A DNA stretch of 64,000 nucleotides from Hormiphora californensis (taxonomy: Eukaryota > Ctenophora > Tentaculata > Cydippida > Pleurobrachiidae): the NCBI GenBank assembly GCA_020137815.1, contig CM035353.1, positions 4,833,733-4,897,732 of the forward strand. Reading direction: 5' to 3'. The notes under the pieces are model-generated. The model was given only the letters and a program-made list of their open reading frames with translations, was not told where the DNA came from and did not search any database. The position numbers and the translations under genes were made by a program. Below, in pieces: positions 10,512 through 22,034 of the stretch; the stretch's first letter is position 1; every line of letters begins with the position of its first letter.

Positions 10512-11640
10512 CATTTTTTTAATAATTTAATTTTTTAATTAAGTTAATTATAAAATAGGTTAATTGTTCTAATTTGTGACATATTAACTCTCCCTATTTT
10601 ATTTTATGTGACCCTTTTAATGCTTGTCTATCTCGTAGAATCGTTTTCTAAGCTAAAAAACAGTTATGAGTGATAAACTAAGGAGGGCATTATTTGGATT
10701 CTGGAGTCCCAATAATGCCCCCAGAGTCCCAATAATGCCCCAGAGTCCCTCAGAGTCCCAATTAACACGCAAAAATAATGCCTTAGAATCTCAGAATCCC
10801 ATGAAATCTGATACCTACCATACAGTACCTTATTAGCACGAGCTAATTAGAGGGAGAGAGAGGAAGTGAGAGAGAGCGAGAGAGAGACAGAGGGAAAGAC
10901 AGAAAGAGAGAGAGGGAGAGAGAGATAGAGATAGACAGAGAGAAAGAGAGAGAAGAATAGAGGAGAGAGGGAGAGAGTGAGGGGAGAAACAGCTGTATAA
11001 GTTCTTGTTTTGGGTTCACATTACACTGTAATTTACAGACAAATGTGTGTGATTGGGGAACTAGGCTTGGCATTATTTTGGCATTATTTTGGCATTATTT
11101 TCTCTAAAAGCATTGGAAATTAGATTCGCATATTCGTGGTTTTTTGACACTGGGAAGCCGTGACGTGCTCATCTTCGCCGAACTCGTTACCAGTGAGGGC
11201 CCACTTTGGCATACGCTAGAGCCTAGAGGCCCCTAAAATAGGGGTGTGGGGCTGCGAGCATGCGGGGGCTCCGGGCAGCAGTTTGGCAAACGTAGCGTGG
11301 GGTAAGGCAGCGCTTTTCAAGGCAGCAGTGGATTCTAAACGCGGACGCGACGTGAACAAAAAAGAACTCGACATGAACGAAAATAAAAAATCGAGCTTGG
11401 ATTTTTAGGGAAAATGGCGCGCGTATTTGCGCGGCGTTTATTTTGGTTTTGCGCGTGACGACGCATTAAAATTTGACGACGCGCACTGTTTTTTGTCCCG
11501 TTCCACCGCCTGCACCGGATTTTTTAAGCACAGTCGTGTTCCTTCCATTTTTAAGGTTAGGGCTAAAGTTGGCATGCGCTGCAGACCCCAAGTGCGCGCG
11601 TTTTCCACGGCTTCTTTAGGGCCTGTAGCATAGGCCAAGG
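10512..11640. other. Non-coding with GA tract and aataatgcc repeats
   Basis: Words of the form aataatgccccagagtccc repeat at 10680-10760, and their complement ggcattatttt repeats at 11068-11103. Between them lies a GA-rich tract (10850-10985). 11150-11640 is more GC-rich, with no convincing gene; the overlapping frames on both strands at 11427-11638 have no recognisable protein. Confidence 0.5.
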
Positions 11641-11647
11641 GCTAAAG

Positions 11648-11873
11648 TAAAGTCGGATTTTTTGAAACTGTCACCCCCCTGAAATAACAAAATTTGCCAT
11701 ATCTCCGGTTCCTGATAAGATAGAGACTTGAAATTTGGAGGTTCGGAAGAACTTAGCAAGATCTTCGTAACCTCCAAATTTCAAGTCTCTATCTCGTCAG
11801 GAACCGGATTTATGGTCATTTACGAAGTTTGAAAATACCCAGGGGGGTGACAGTTTCAAAAAATCCGACTTTA
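11648..11873. mobile_element. 226-bp foldback MITE
   Basis: Terminal repeats taaagtcggattttttgaaac and its complement form the outer stem, extending through a run of C/G. The inner arms ggttcctgataagatagaga and tctctatctcgtcaggaacc continue the pairing, so nearly the whole element folds into one hairpin. No target duplication could be fixed. Confidence 0.85.
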
Positions 11874-11881
11874 GTGTAGGA

Positions 11882-12083
11882 TAGGGATCCCTAAAAAAGT
11901 TCAGTATTTACACAGCGTTTACACCAGAGCGCTGTGATTGGCTGAAATTTCTGACGATGGAAAATTTAAGCCAATCACAGCGCAGATTTCAAAATTTTTC
12001 TTCCCACGTTACCGTGGGAAAAACTGAAATGGCTTAACTGGTGTAAACGCTGTGTAAATACTGAACTTTTTTAGGGATCCCTA
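11882..12083. mobile_element. 202-bp MITE with 45-bp terminal repeats
   Basis: Perfect inverted termini of 45 bp start tagggatccctaaaaaagtt (11882-11926 and 12039-12083). The outermost ten bases are themselves palindromic. Inner stems (gctgtgattggct / agccaatcacagc) also pair. It sits 8 bp from the preceding MITE. The terminal TA may be the target duplication, as in Tc1/mariner-type MITEs. Confidence 0.85.
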
Positions 12084-12280
12084 TTAGGGCTGGTGTTTGA
12101 TTTAGGGTTAGGCCTTGACATTTCCTACCAGATAAACTTTGGATTAGCCAAAACGGTTGAGTGGTTTGGCGGTTAAAGTGGAAGAAACAAAACAAAAAAT
12201 AAAGTAATTTCAGTGCCTTCTTCATCGGTTCCTCAAGCTAGGGTTCCCTTCAATCCTCAGGTCATCAGTTCGGTGTGCGC

Positions 12281-14328
12281 CAAATTCAGGGTGTGAACTG
12301 CATGTCGTGTTTGCTAGTCGCGAGCGCACTTGCGAGACAAGCAAACACGTAAAGGTTCATTAACAAGCATGCTGCTCAGTCATTTTAGATTTAATACACA
12401 ATGTAAGGATACCATGTAATAGGTGAGACTCATCCCGTCACCCTCGTTCAAGTCCCGTGAAAAACGGAGCAGTACACGCAAACTGATGCCCATTTTCCTC
12501 GCGTGACCCCGATTCAGCAGTTTGAGACACCAACTCTTTAGGGGGCCATATCTCAGGAACCAGACAAGATAGGAAAAATCGCCGTCTAATGAGGCGTACA
12601 GTTTTTAATCTAGTTTACCACTGTACCGGCCGTTTCACTCTCCCATTTACTCCATATCTCAGCTTCCCTACCTGCCATTTACTCCATCTCTCAGCTACCC
12701 TACCTCCCATTTACTCCATCTCTCAGCTACCCAACCTCCCATTCACTCCATCTATCAGCTACCCTACCTCCCATTTACTCCATCCCTCAGCTTCCCTACC
12801 TCCCATTTACTCCATCCCTCAGCTTCCCTACCTCCCATTTACTCCATCCCTGCCTCCCATTTACTCCATCTCTCAGCTACCCTACCTCCCATTCACTCCA
12901 TCTCTCAGCTACCCTACCACCCATTTACTCCATCTCTCAGCTTCCCTACCTCCCATTTACTCCATCTTTCAGCTTCCCTACCTCCCATTTACTCCATCGC
13001 TTACCTTCCCTACTCCTCATCTACTCCATCTTTCAGCTACCCTACCTCCCATTTATTCCATCTCTCAGCTTCCCTACCTCCCATTTACTCCATCTCTCAG
13101 ATACCCTACCTCCCATTTACTCCATCTCTCAGCTTACCTACCTCCCATTTACTCCATCTCTCAGCTTCCCTACCTCCCATTTACTCCATCTCTCAGCTTC
13201 CCTACCTCCCATTTACTCCATCTCTCAGCTTCCCTACCTCCCATTTACTCCATCTCTCAGGGGTAGAAATGTTAGGATAAATGAGAGATGGAGTAAATGG
13301 GAGGTAGGTAAGCTGAGAGATGGAGTAAATGGGAGGTAGGGTATCTGAGAGATGGAGTAAATGGCAGGTAGGGAAGCTGAGAGATGGAGTAAATGGGAGG
13401 TAGGGTAGCTGAAAGATGGAGTAGATGAGGAGTAGGGTAGCGGAGAGATGGACTAGATTAGGGGTAGGGTAGCTGAAAGATGGAGTTGATGAGGGCTAGG
13501 GAAGCATAGAGATGGAAACGATTATGGATAGGGATTCCCTACCCCTAATCGTTTCCATCTCTATGCTTCCCTAATAGGAAAGCTGAGAGATGGAGTAGAT
13601 GAGGAGTAGGGTAGCTGAGAGATGGACTAGATAAGGGGTAGGGTAGCTGAAAGATGGAGTAGATGAGGGGTAGGGTAGCTGAAAGATGGAGTAGATGAGG
13701 GGTAGGGTAGCTGAGAGATCGAGTTGATGAGGGGTAGGATAGCTGAGAGATGGAGTAGATCAAGATCAAGAAATATTTGATTCGGCACTGACCCTCTCTT
13801 TACTCCTCGATGTTTCCCGCCATGTTCTGTAGCTGCTGTGTGAGAGTTGAACGCGAGCGCGTCAATAACATGACACGACATGCAACACGACATGCAACAC
13901 GACATGCGAGATGCGAATTTCATTATTTTGAAGTTTTGTGGGGTTGCGATTTTTGTTTTAGGTCGGAGAGTGAAACGGCCGGTACAGTGGTAAACTAGAT
14001 TAAAAACTGTACGCCTCATTAGACGGCGATTTTTCCTATCTTGTCTGGTTCCTGAGATATGGCCCCCTAAAGAGTTGGTGTCTCAAACTGCTGAATCGGG
14101 GTCACGCGAGGAAAATGGGCATCAGTTTGCGTGTACTGCTCCGTTTTTCACGGGACTTGAACGAGGGTGACGGGATGAGTCTCACCTATTACATGGTATC
14201 CTTACATTGTGTATTAAATCTAAAATGACTGAGCAGCATGCTTGTTAATGAACCTTTACGTGTTTGCTTGTCTCGCAAGTGCGCTCGCGACTAGCAAACA
14301 CGACATGCAGTTCACACCCTGAAATTGG
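12281..14328. mobile_element. Foldback element with inverted minisatellite
   Basis: Inverted arms of about 365 bp (about 12281-12648 and 13962-14328) flank a core. The core holds about 20 copies of a roughly 30-bp unit (ctcccatttactccatctct) in one orientation (12645-13262). The related unit is inverted at 13285-13760. A short unique part (13770-13960) contains cgacatgcaacacgacatgc repeats. Long inverted repeats enclosing tandem repeats are the architecture of Foldback elements. No transposase is present, and no target duplication was identified. Long proline/serine frames inside are by-products of the 30-bp unit. Confidence 0.85.
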
Positions 14329-14980
14329 TAAATGCAATTTTCCTTTGGTTTCCCCGTAGTTCAACAAGGCATGATCGCAGTATGGAGAAACGTTTTTTTA
14401 ACCTATATATATATACTAGTCCTCAAGTGAGCATGACTTCGCTGTATGGTTCTTCCGTTCTTTTGGAAATTTTGTTCGAAAAAAACGACATCAACAGTTA
14501 CAACGTACATTTTAAAACAATTATTTTTCTAAACTGCTAAGGAAAAAGTGTCTATGTTACTGTATGTATAAGTACACCTCTCCTTTATTTCCGCCCCACA
14601 ATTGTCTATCATGAAAATGGGGTTTAAGCCTTCTGGTCCTTTAAGCACATATGTTAGGGTATCCGTAACGGCTGTATTTGTTCCCGACGATCCGGTTGCT
14701 ATTTTTGCACAATCTCCCTCTCCGATTTCGTTAATGCATAATCACATTGCAATATGATCAGCTTGTATTTCTTCCACCGCCTCTGCTGCCTCTTGCCACA
14801 CTGAGAAGCTTGTAGTTGTGTTCATTAATCTCTTTAGCTAGAGCATCATCTCTTGCAGACAGCCATGACTCAGTAATACAGAGCATATAATCATGAAAAT
14901 GTTAGGAGAGGGAGATATATTGCAATTTTTATGTACGTAAGCCTTATTTCTTCGCAAGTTTCTGACCCCCCCCCCCCCCC
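14329..14980. other. No recognised feature
   Basis: AT-rich, no gene supported. A run of 16 C lies near 14966-14980, immediately before the direct repeat. Confidence 0.4.
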
Positions 14981-15407
14981 AAACCGTAACTGGTAACAGC
15001 TATAAGGTTCAGCACATATAATACACTTGAGAAATGTCGAATAAACCCTTTTTAATAAGCCTACATGTATGCAGTAGATATATCTTTTGTGCCGTAATGC
15101 AACTCCATTTCGCTCGTTTTACCACATTGTAACTCGAAGTACATTGTAGCCGCTACACCATTGTGTACAATAAGTTATAACGTGGCAGAATGGGCGTGAT
15201 GAAGTTCTCCATTACGCCGTTGTGTCTCCATTACCGATGAGCAATTTGTAGCTGGTTTGATATAGCTCTCTCTCTCTCTTCATTAAACCGAATAAAATTC
15301 GATGGATTTCTTTTGCATGTTTTAGCAAATAATTGTTCTGGGATGTATTCCCAATCCTATCACTACCACAGTATTGACTCACTCAAATAAACAATAAATA
15401 TTACAAA

Positions 15408-15571
15408 TGGAGGCGAGACACTGTGTTGAGACGCGCACCATTGCGACGTGCATTTTGGCATTGCGACGCGCACATGCGCGTCGCAATGCTTAAATGCGCG
15501 TCGCAAAGCCAAAATGCGTGTCGCAATGCGTGTCGCAATGGTGCGCGTCTCAACACAGTGTCTCGCCTCCA
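15408..15571. mobile_element. 164-bp GC-rich palindromic MITE
   Basis: Arms tggaggcgagacactgtgtt and complement form a near-complete hairpin. The interior repeats the word gcgtcgcaa (and complement ttgcgacgc) about eight times, so several alternative stems are possible. It lies just after the first direct-repeat copy and is absent after the second, which supports an insertion. Confidence 0.8.
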
Positions 15572-15578
15572 TAAAATC

Positions 15579-15815
15579 TCACACGCGAATTAGATGTTGA
15601 AGTCTATATTTCCTAATCCCTTTGGGGTGTATTTTACACGGCATCCTCTTAGTGATCTCAAGGTTGCGATTAGTAGGCAGAATGAGATAGAAATCGATCA
15701 TTCTTACTTCTCTTGCAGGAACAGATTTTTGGACCTCTTCCACGCATTCAGTTTCATATTTAAGGGCTTCTTTCTTCGCTGAAATACATTTGATAATTAC
15801 TGTGCTGGCAAACAC
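15579..15815 (-). CDS. Unknown open frame
   Basis: A 78-residue frame with balanced composition lies between the two direct repeats, including the stretch REVRMIDFYLILPTNR. No domain is recognised. It could be a remnant exon of a mobile element or chance. Confidence 0.25.
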   Translation of the reverse strand: MFASTVIIKCISAKKEALKYETECVEEVQKSVPAREVRMIDFYLILPTNRNLEITKRMPCKIHPKGIRKYRLQHLIRV

Positions 15816-16254
15816 AAAGGTTGTCCTCCCCCCTAGCGCTGAAAACTGCTATTGGAAATATTGCTTACTTCTGAATTTTCGCAGTATGCTGCCCAAGAAA
15901 TTCATCCTGGCAAACCGTAACAGCTATGAGGTTCAGTACATAAATTAATAATACACTTGAGAAATGTCTACATGAATACATATTTTGTGCCGTAATGCAA
16001 CTCCATTTCGCTCGTTTTACCACATTGTAACTCGAAATACAGTGTAGCCGCTACAGTCTACACCATTGTGTACAGTAAGTTATAACGTGGCAGAATGGGC
16101 GTGATGAAGTTCTCCATTACGCCGTAGTATCGCCATTACCGATGAGCAATTTGTAGCTCGTCATTAAACCGAATAAAATTTGGTGGATTTCTTTTGCATG
16201 TATTAGCAAATAAGTGTTCTGGGATGTCTTCCCAATCCTATCACTACCACAGTA

Positions 16255-16738
16255 CCACAACCCTAATTGTCCCATCAGTGCAGGATCATTAGCAGGCGCC
16301 TTGGGAAGCGCCACTCACCCCACATATATCATAGGTCCCCAGCTCTCGATTTTGGGGATGGTATTTCATCGGGACGGATCCTGTGCAAACAGCTCCTTAT
16401 TGGTCCTCTGTTGCTCAGTATGTCTGACATAATTTTGAGATGGTGTCTTCAACTGATTGTTGGTCTCAGGGGTTTTGAGGCAGCGAATTTGTAGAGGGGA
16501 TTTATCGAGACTGTGTTGTTGTTCCTCAGGTTGATCCATATCATAGGTCCTCAACTCTCGATTTTGGGTTGTGATGGGACTTCAAGGTTATCGTTGATGC
16601 TTTTAAATTTGACCTTTGCTTGTCTGAAGTTTACATGTACCTGTTACGGGCATGTTACGTTGCAATATATTATACTAATATAAACTGTTTTACTACATAT
16701 TCTATATTTCTCATTCGAGGAAACTTAAAATCCGGGAT
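16255..16738. other. Small internal duplication
   Basis: The phrase atcataggtcc-c-ctctcgattttggg occurs at 16329-16362 and again near 16542-16570. No gene is supported. Confidence 0.4.
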
Positions 16739-16740
16739 TA

Positions 16741-19700
16741 GTTAGGGAGAATTAGCCGAAATTAGTGGCAAAATTTTTAACAAGCTAATTCCTTCACTAA
16801 GTGACCCTAATGGGTCCTCTGAATCACCAAAAAAAAGTTCCAGCCAATCGGGCTTGCAGAAGGCCCTTATTTCCGGGTGGGCGCGGCACCTGTATTTTCA
16901 GCCTGAGGCAAAAACCATAAGTACCCTTAAAATAGGAGTAGAGATAAAATCGAGGGCACTAAAGTGATCAGCGACCTCGCATTAGTGGGGGTAGGTGCCG
17001 GAATTAAGTCTCTATCTCATCTGGTTAATTAGATAATTGGATAATTAGGTTTGCGTGTGTACCGTTTTTTGGCTATATGGCTATAGCCACTTAAGAATGG
17101 TATAGAGACTTTTCATTGGTGCCATTTTGTTCAGAAGAAAATTTTAGAGAGGAGTTCTGGAAAAATTTAGGGCCTATCTTTTACCGTTTTGGCGTTATTA
17201 GCCGTTAAACTAGGCCAATTAACTCAATTTTTGACATTTTCGCGAAATTTCGACTAATTTGGCCTAGTTTGACGGCTAATAACGCCAAAACGGTAAGAGA
17301 TAGGCCCTAAATTTTTCCACAACTCCTCTCTAAAATTTTCTTCTGAACAAAATGGCACCAATGAAAAGTCTCTAAATCATTCCTAAGTGGCTATAGCCAT
17401 ATAGCCAAAAAACGGTACACGCGCAAACCTAATTATCCAATTATCTAATTAACCAAATGAGATAGAGACTTAATTCCGGCACCTACCCCCACTAATGCGA
17501 GGTCGCTGATCACTTAAGTGCCCTCGATTTTATCTCTACTCCTATGTTAACCCTTTGAGGGCGATAGGTCATATATGACACGGTCCATTCTAGACCGTCT
17601 GGAAGGCGCTACATGATGTCTAGGTGGCTAATTTTTTGTCACAAGCTAGTTTTAGGAATTTTGAACCCAAAACCACGTCCAAATCTGCTCGGAAAATCGA
17701 AGAAATTTTTTTATGGCCCTTCTCGGGAGGCTAATTTAGGCCTTTTTTTTAAAACCCCTCTCAAATTTTTGTTTTTGAGGGGCACAAATAATCCTTTGAA
17801 GGGATAAAACTACTTGACATAACAAATCGAATGCAAAAAACCGCATCAAAAAATATTGAAAATTGAATGAGTTATTAACGTTTTAGTCGTTGTATCATAT
17901 ATGACTCTATCGTCCGTAAGGGAATTCTAGTAACATATGTCATTTGTGCAAAAGTATGGGTCCAATAGTCAAATTTTATGCTTTGAGGCAGTCTATAGCT
18001 ATAATTTCTACAATCTTGAACGGTTTTTACTAGAAAAATACCCCAAATTCTTCATTTTGTATCATATATGACTCTATCGTCCCAATTGGTAAATTCTCCA
18101 AAAACATCCATAACTCGGGCTAGAAAAGGAGCTAAGAGTCAAATCAGGGCACTAAACTATGTAGAATCATCGCATTAGTGGGGGTAGAGCACATATTTAG
18201 GTCGCTATCTTGCCCCCTAATTGAGATAATTGGATAATTAGCCAATTATCTGTCCCGCGCATGCTAATAAATGAAACTTTGCTTTGGGAAGGAGTTATGA
18301 GTCAAATGGGGGCACTAAAATGTGTAGAATCATCACATTAGTGGGGTTAGAGCACATATTTAGGTCTCTATCTGGACCCCTAATTGAGATAATTGGATAA
18401 TTAGCTAATTAGTTGCCCTCCAGCGCTAAAAAATAAATTTGGCGGAGTATACAAGACAAATGGGGGCACTAAAATGTGTAAAATCGTCGCCTTAGTGGGG
18501 GCAGAGCACATAGCTGAGTTTCTATTCCCGCTCCTAATTGAGATAATTGGATATTATTTATACTAATTGACGGTTGCATGATGCCCCCTTTTAACCATAA
18601 ACCGTGGTTTCTGGCTAATCCTGAGCTCTTTTGTTCAATCTAAGGCCATTCTAGCATCCCTTTACCCATATGTATCACCTTTGAAATCGTTTTACACACT
18701 AATATAGCACTCTATACAACCCTAGACACCGCCTTCAGCTCTTTAGAACCCTCTTGCTTAATCCTAGACCTCTCATAATTTCGAGATCCATATACACCTT
18801 CCTAACCGATTTTTTTTGGGATATCCTATCGCTCCTACAAGACGTTCAACCCCTAATGTACTACAGTTTCCCATTTTATTATTGGACACACGGTTTAGAT
18901 TCCCCATACATTATTTCTCCTCATCACTCTCACAATCTCATTTGCCACTAAGGAAACTTCTCATGAACTCCATCGGAAATAAAAATGATCTGTAGAAGGC
19001 GTTTAGTATGGTGTATGAGAGGTCTAGCTAGGAGTAGGATGAAGCAAGGGGGTTGTACAGAGCTGAAGTCGGCGTCTAAGGTTGTATAGAGTGCTATATT
19101 ATTGTGTAAAACGAGTCAAAGGTGATACAAATGGGGTAAAGGGATGCCAAAAGATCCTTAGATTGAACAAAAGAGCTCAGGATTAGCCAGAAACCACGGT
19201 TTATGGTTAAAAGGGGGCATCATGCGACCGTCAATTAGCTAATTATCCAATTATCTCAATTAGGAGCGGGAATAGAAACTCAGCTATGTGCTCTGCCCCC
19301 ACTAAGGCGACGATTTTACACATTTTAGTGCCCCCATTTGTCTTGTATACTCCGCCAAATTTAATTTTTTAGCGCTGGAGGGCAACTAATTAGCTAATTA
19401 TCCAATTATCTCAATTAGGGGTCCAGATAGAGACCTAAATATGTGCTCTAACCCCACTAATGTGATGATTCTACACATTTTAGTGCCCCCATTTGACTCA
19501 TAACTCCTTCCCAAAGCAAAGTTTCATTTATTAGCATGCGCGGGACAGATAATTGGCTAATTATCCAATTATCTCAATTAGGGGGCAAGATAGCGACCTA
19601 AATATGTGCTCTACCCCCACTAATGCGATGATTCTACATAGTTTAGTGCCCTGATTTGACTCTTAGCTCCTTTTCTAGCCCGAGTTATGGATGTTTTTGG

Positions 19701-20247
19701 AGAATTTACCAATTGGGACGATAGAGTCATATATGATACAAAATGAAGAATTTGGGGTATTTTTCTAGTAAAAACCGTTCAAGATTGTAGAAATTATAGC
19801 TATAGACTGCCTCAAAGCATAAAATTTGACTATTGGACCCATACTTTTGCACAAATGACATTTGTTACTAGAATTCCCTTACGGACGATAGAGTCATATA
19901 TGACACAGTGGGCCCAGCAAAAACTACATGTCGAAACTTCAAATTTCTTTTTCGAGGTAGTTTGTGGTAATAATATCTACTTATAAACGAAAAATTAGAA
20001 AAATCTATCGAGCCAATCCTTCTCGCCCTTAAAGGGTTAAGGGTACTTATGGTTTTTACCTGAGGCTGAAAACAGGCTGAAAATACTGGTGCCGCGCCCA
20101 CCCGGAATTAAGGGTCTTCTGCAACTCCGATCGGCTGGAACTTTTTTTTGGTGTTTTGGGGGACCCAATAGGGTCACTTAGTGAAGGAATTAGCTTGTTA
20201 AAAATTTTGCCAATAATTTGCTGGTTTTTTAGCTAATTTTCCCTAAC
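16741..20247. mobile_element. 3.5-kb modular foldback element, TA-flanked
   Basis: The termini gttagggagaattag and complement are flanked by TA (16739-16740 and 20248-20249). Apart from small differences and one nested insertion, the left half is the reverse complement of the right half. Each arm carries three diverged copies of a module of about 150 bp with the core gggggcactaaaatgtgtag and the tail attgagataattggataatt. Each arm also has repeated tcatatatga palindromes. The centre is about 18780-19010. There is no transposase. TA flanks suggest Tc1/mariner-type mobilisation, but arms this long and modular are atypical. Confidence 0.9.
16931..17546. mobile_element. 616-bp foldback nested at TTAA
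   Basis: It is bracketed by TTAA (16927-16930 and 17547-17550). The opposite arm of the host element (around 20030-20045) keeps the uninterrupted site with a single TTAA, proving a target duplication. Inverted arms of about 290 bp start taggagtagagataaaatcg, around a short AT-rich centre near 17225-17260. The arms hold a related form of the host module (gcattagtgggggtag, ctctatct, attggataatt). TTAA targeting is typical of piggyBac and Kolobok families. Confidence 0.9.
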
Positions 20248-20249
20248 TA

Positions 20250-20518
20250 GATGCTCAATGCTCAAGCAATACTCCAATCAAGTCCTTTTTTGTCAATCTT
20301 TAATAAATCTATATCATGAATCCTTAAATTCCATTATTTTGATGTTAAGTATATCCTGGAGTCGAGATTAATTAATAAGTGGGATGATCATTAGTTGAGA
20401 CAACTAGCTCCCCAAGATATTGTCGACCACTTCAAAATATATCCTCGAGAACTTGGGGTATCCAACAAGTTCCCGTCACTTTTCCTCAGACCCTCTCAAA
20501 CTCAAACACGTAACACAT
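20250..20518. other. Fragmentary duplicate of the 21.1-kb exon
   Basis: The piece at about 20411-20500 repeats sequence from 21081-21160 and 21245-21290, including PKFSRIYFEVVDNILG on the minus strand. A further stretch (20249-20330) resembles 21310-21345 and 22615-22660. These are diverged local duplicates, not an intact gene. Confidence 0.6.
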
Positions 20519-20790
20519 GTCACATATAAATTATAAATTAAAGGTACATGTAGGCAATAAATAGTAGTAGTACATGTAGCATTGTACACGTAACACATAT
20601 AAATTAGAAGTACATGTAGACAATAAATAATAGTACATGTAGCATTGTACACGTAGTAAATATAAATTAGAAGTACATGTAGGCAATAAATAATAGTAGG
20701 TACATGTAGCATTGTACACGTAACACATGTCACATATAAATTATAATGTAGTAGTAGTACATGTAGCATTGTACACGTAACAAATATAAA
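20519..20790. repeat. Minisatellite of about 60-65 bp
   Basis: About five imperfect copies of a unit containing acatgtagcattgtacacgt and aataaatagtag. Unit length varies between copies. The minus-strand open frames here are by-products. Confidence 0.85.
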
Positions 20791-20819
20791 TCATTAAAAA
20801 ACATTAAAAAACCCTCACG

Positions 20820-21225
20820 TCACCAATGACCAAAATAAACCCATTGTCCAATAACCAAACTCCAAAGTTCATATGTCCCACAGCAGGCCTGGCTTTTTCT
20901 TGTGGAGTCTCGCAAGGACCTGCCCCGGTTTCCTCTTCCCCCCATACCGAGCCAGGTGTTCGTTGGCTGGAGGTTGATATTTTTTTGCACCTCCCGGTAC
21001 CACCTGTCCGCGGTGTGATTAATGTCTGCAACCATTTTTAGGTGGGTACGAGATTGAATTGTTGGGTATAGTTGTCTGCCCAAGATATTGTCGATCACTT
21101 CAAAATATATCCTTGAGAACTTGGGGTTTCCAGCAGGCCCACGCATCCGAACCTCTACTTTCCACCTCATAGTCGTCCAGCGCAGCTGGTCACTTCCTCT
21201 TCCTAGGAATTCCACAGTATACCTG
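20820..21225 (-). CDS. Unknown protein exon
   Basis: An open frame with convincing amino-acid composition begins after an acceptor-like ctaactgcag near 21226. It includes RMRGPAGNPKFSRIYFEVID (about residues 22-41) and later RWYREVQKNI. The part from about residue 90 onward becomes low-complexity and may be intron read-through. A 90-bp part of it is duplicated at 20411-20500. No family is recognised. It may belong with the minus-strand gene at 22900-23751, whose text is also echoed at 21260-21300. Confidence 0.45.
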
Positions 21226-21489
21226 CAGTTAGGTTGCTAGGCAGAGCTTCAAAAAGTTCCCATCACTTTTCCTCAGACCGTGCATTAATCAGAGCCTCTC
21301 AAAATCGGGGATGCTCATTGCTCAAGCAATACGTACTCAAATCAAATTCATTAGGCGTTTCCGACATTTTAGCATCATAAGAAAATGAATTCCGTGGTCT
21401 CCAAACTCAACTCTTCCAAAATAAGCTTGTGCAGTAACTACATAGTAGTAGTATGTAGTTATCCTTTTTCGAGCATTATATACACAACT

Positions 21490-21900
21490 TTATGAACATA
21501 TCTATCGTATGTCCTCATTGCGATGACGGGATTGGGTTTAAAAGTTTGATGTATGAATCCCTCTCACTCTCCGTCTCCCTCATACTGTCTCTCTGCCTTT
21601 CCTCCACAATGGCTGGTGCCACGACCGCCTGCGCTTGTCTCTCTGCCTTTCCTCCACAATGGCTGGTGCCACGACCGCCTGCGCCTGGACGGCCCCCCGC
21701 CACAGCTGCAGCCCCCGATCCTCTTCCTCCTCGTCCCCCCAACCTCGTCCTCCCATAGCTCTCTGCTAATTCCCTTATTATGGATCCATATAAATACAAC
21801 TGGAGGGGGGTCAGACTGCACGGACTTGAAGAGAGCCACTTCTTCTCAAGCATTCCCTACCCTATTAAAATATACTTTCGTCGAAGATGTGTGTTAAATT
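21490..21900 (-). CDS. Low-complexity candidate with 50-bp tandem repeat
   Basis: Two exact 50-bp tandem copies (21587-21636, 21637-21686) lie within frames open on both strands. The minus strand gives Gly/Arg/Ala-rich peptide. GC content is higher than the flanks. Coding status is doubtful and no family is recognised. Confidence 0.2.
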
Positions 21901-22034
21901 ATTGTATGTAGGGCACATACAACCAATAATTGAATGGCTAACACATGTATTCAGGATTCTGTACAAAACTCTTATCCTTTAATTTTAAAATAATAAATTA
22001 TACTCGTAAACAGTAAACAAGCAAACAATAAACT

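Larger units (their letters stand above)
14981..16254. repeat. Diverged direct repeat pair
   Basis: A block at 14981-15373 recurs at 15912-16254 in the same orientation with indels and substitutions. The shared text runs from aaaccgtaac through gttttaccacattgtaactc to cactaccacagta. The first copy has a CT microsatellite that the second lacks. Only about 540 bp separate them, with no retroviral-type genes and no primer-binding site, so an LTR reading is weak. A segmental duplication is more likely. Confidence 0.75.

Noticed and set aside
12589-13266. 225-residue Pro/Ser protein
   Set aside because: Pure read-through of the 30-bp minisatellite in the foldback core.
14981-16254. LTR retrotransposon with two LTRs
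   Set aside because: Repeats are diverged, only about 540 bp lies between them, and no tRNA primer site, polypurine tract or gag-pol sequence is visible.
21515-21897. Several overlapping genes on both strands
   Set aside because: Open frames arise from GC-rich low-complexity DNA with a 50-bp tandem copy; none has a recognisable domain.
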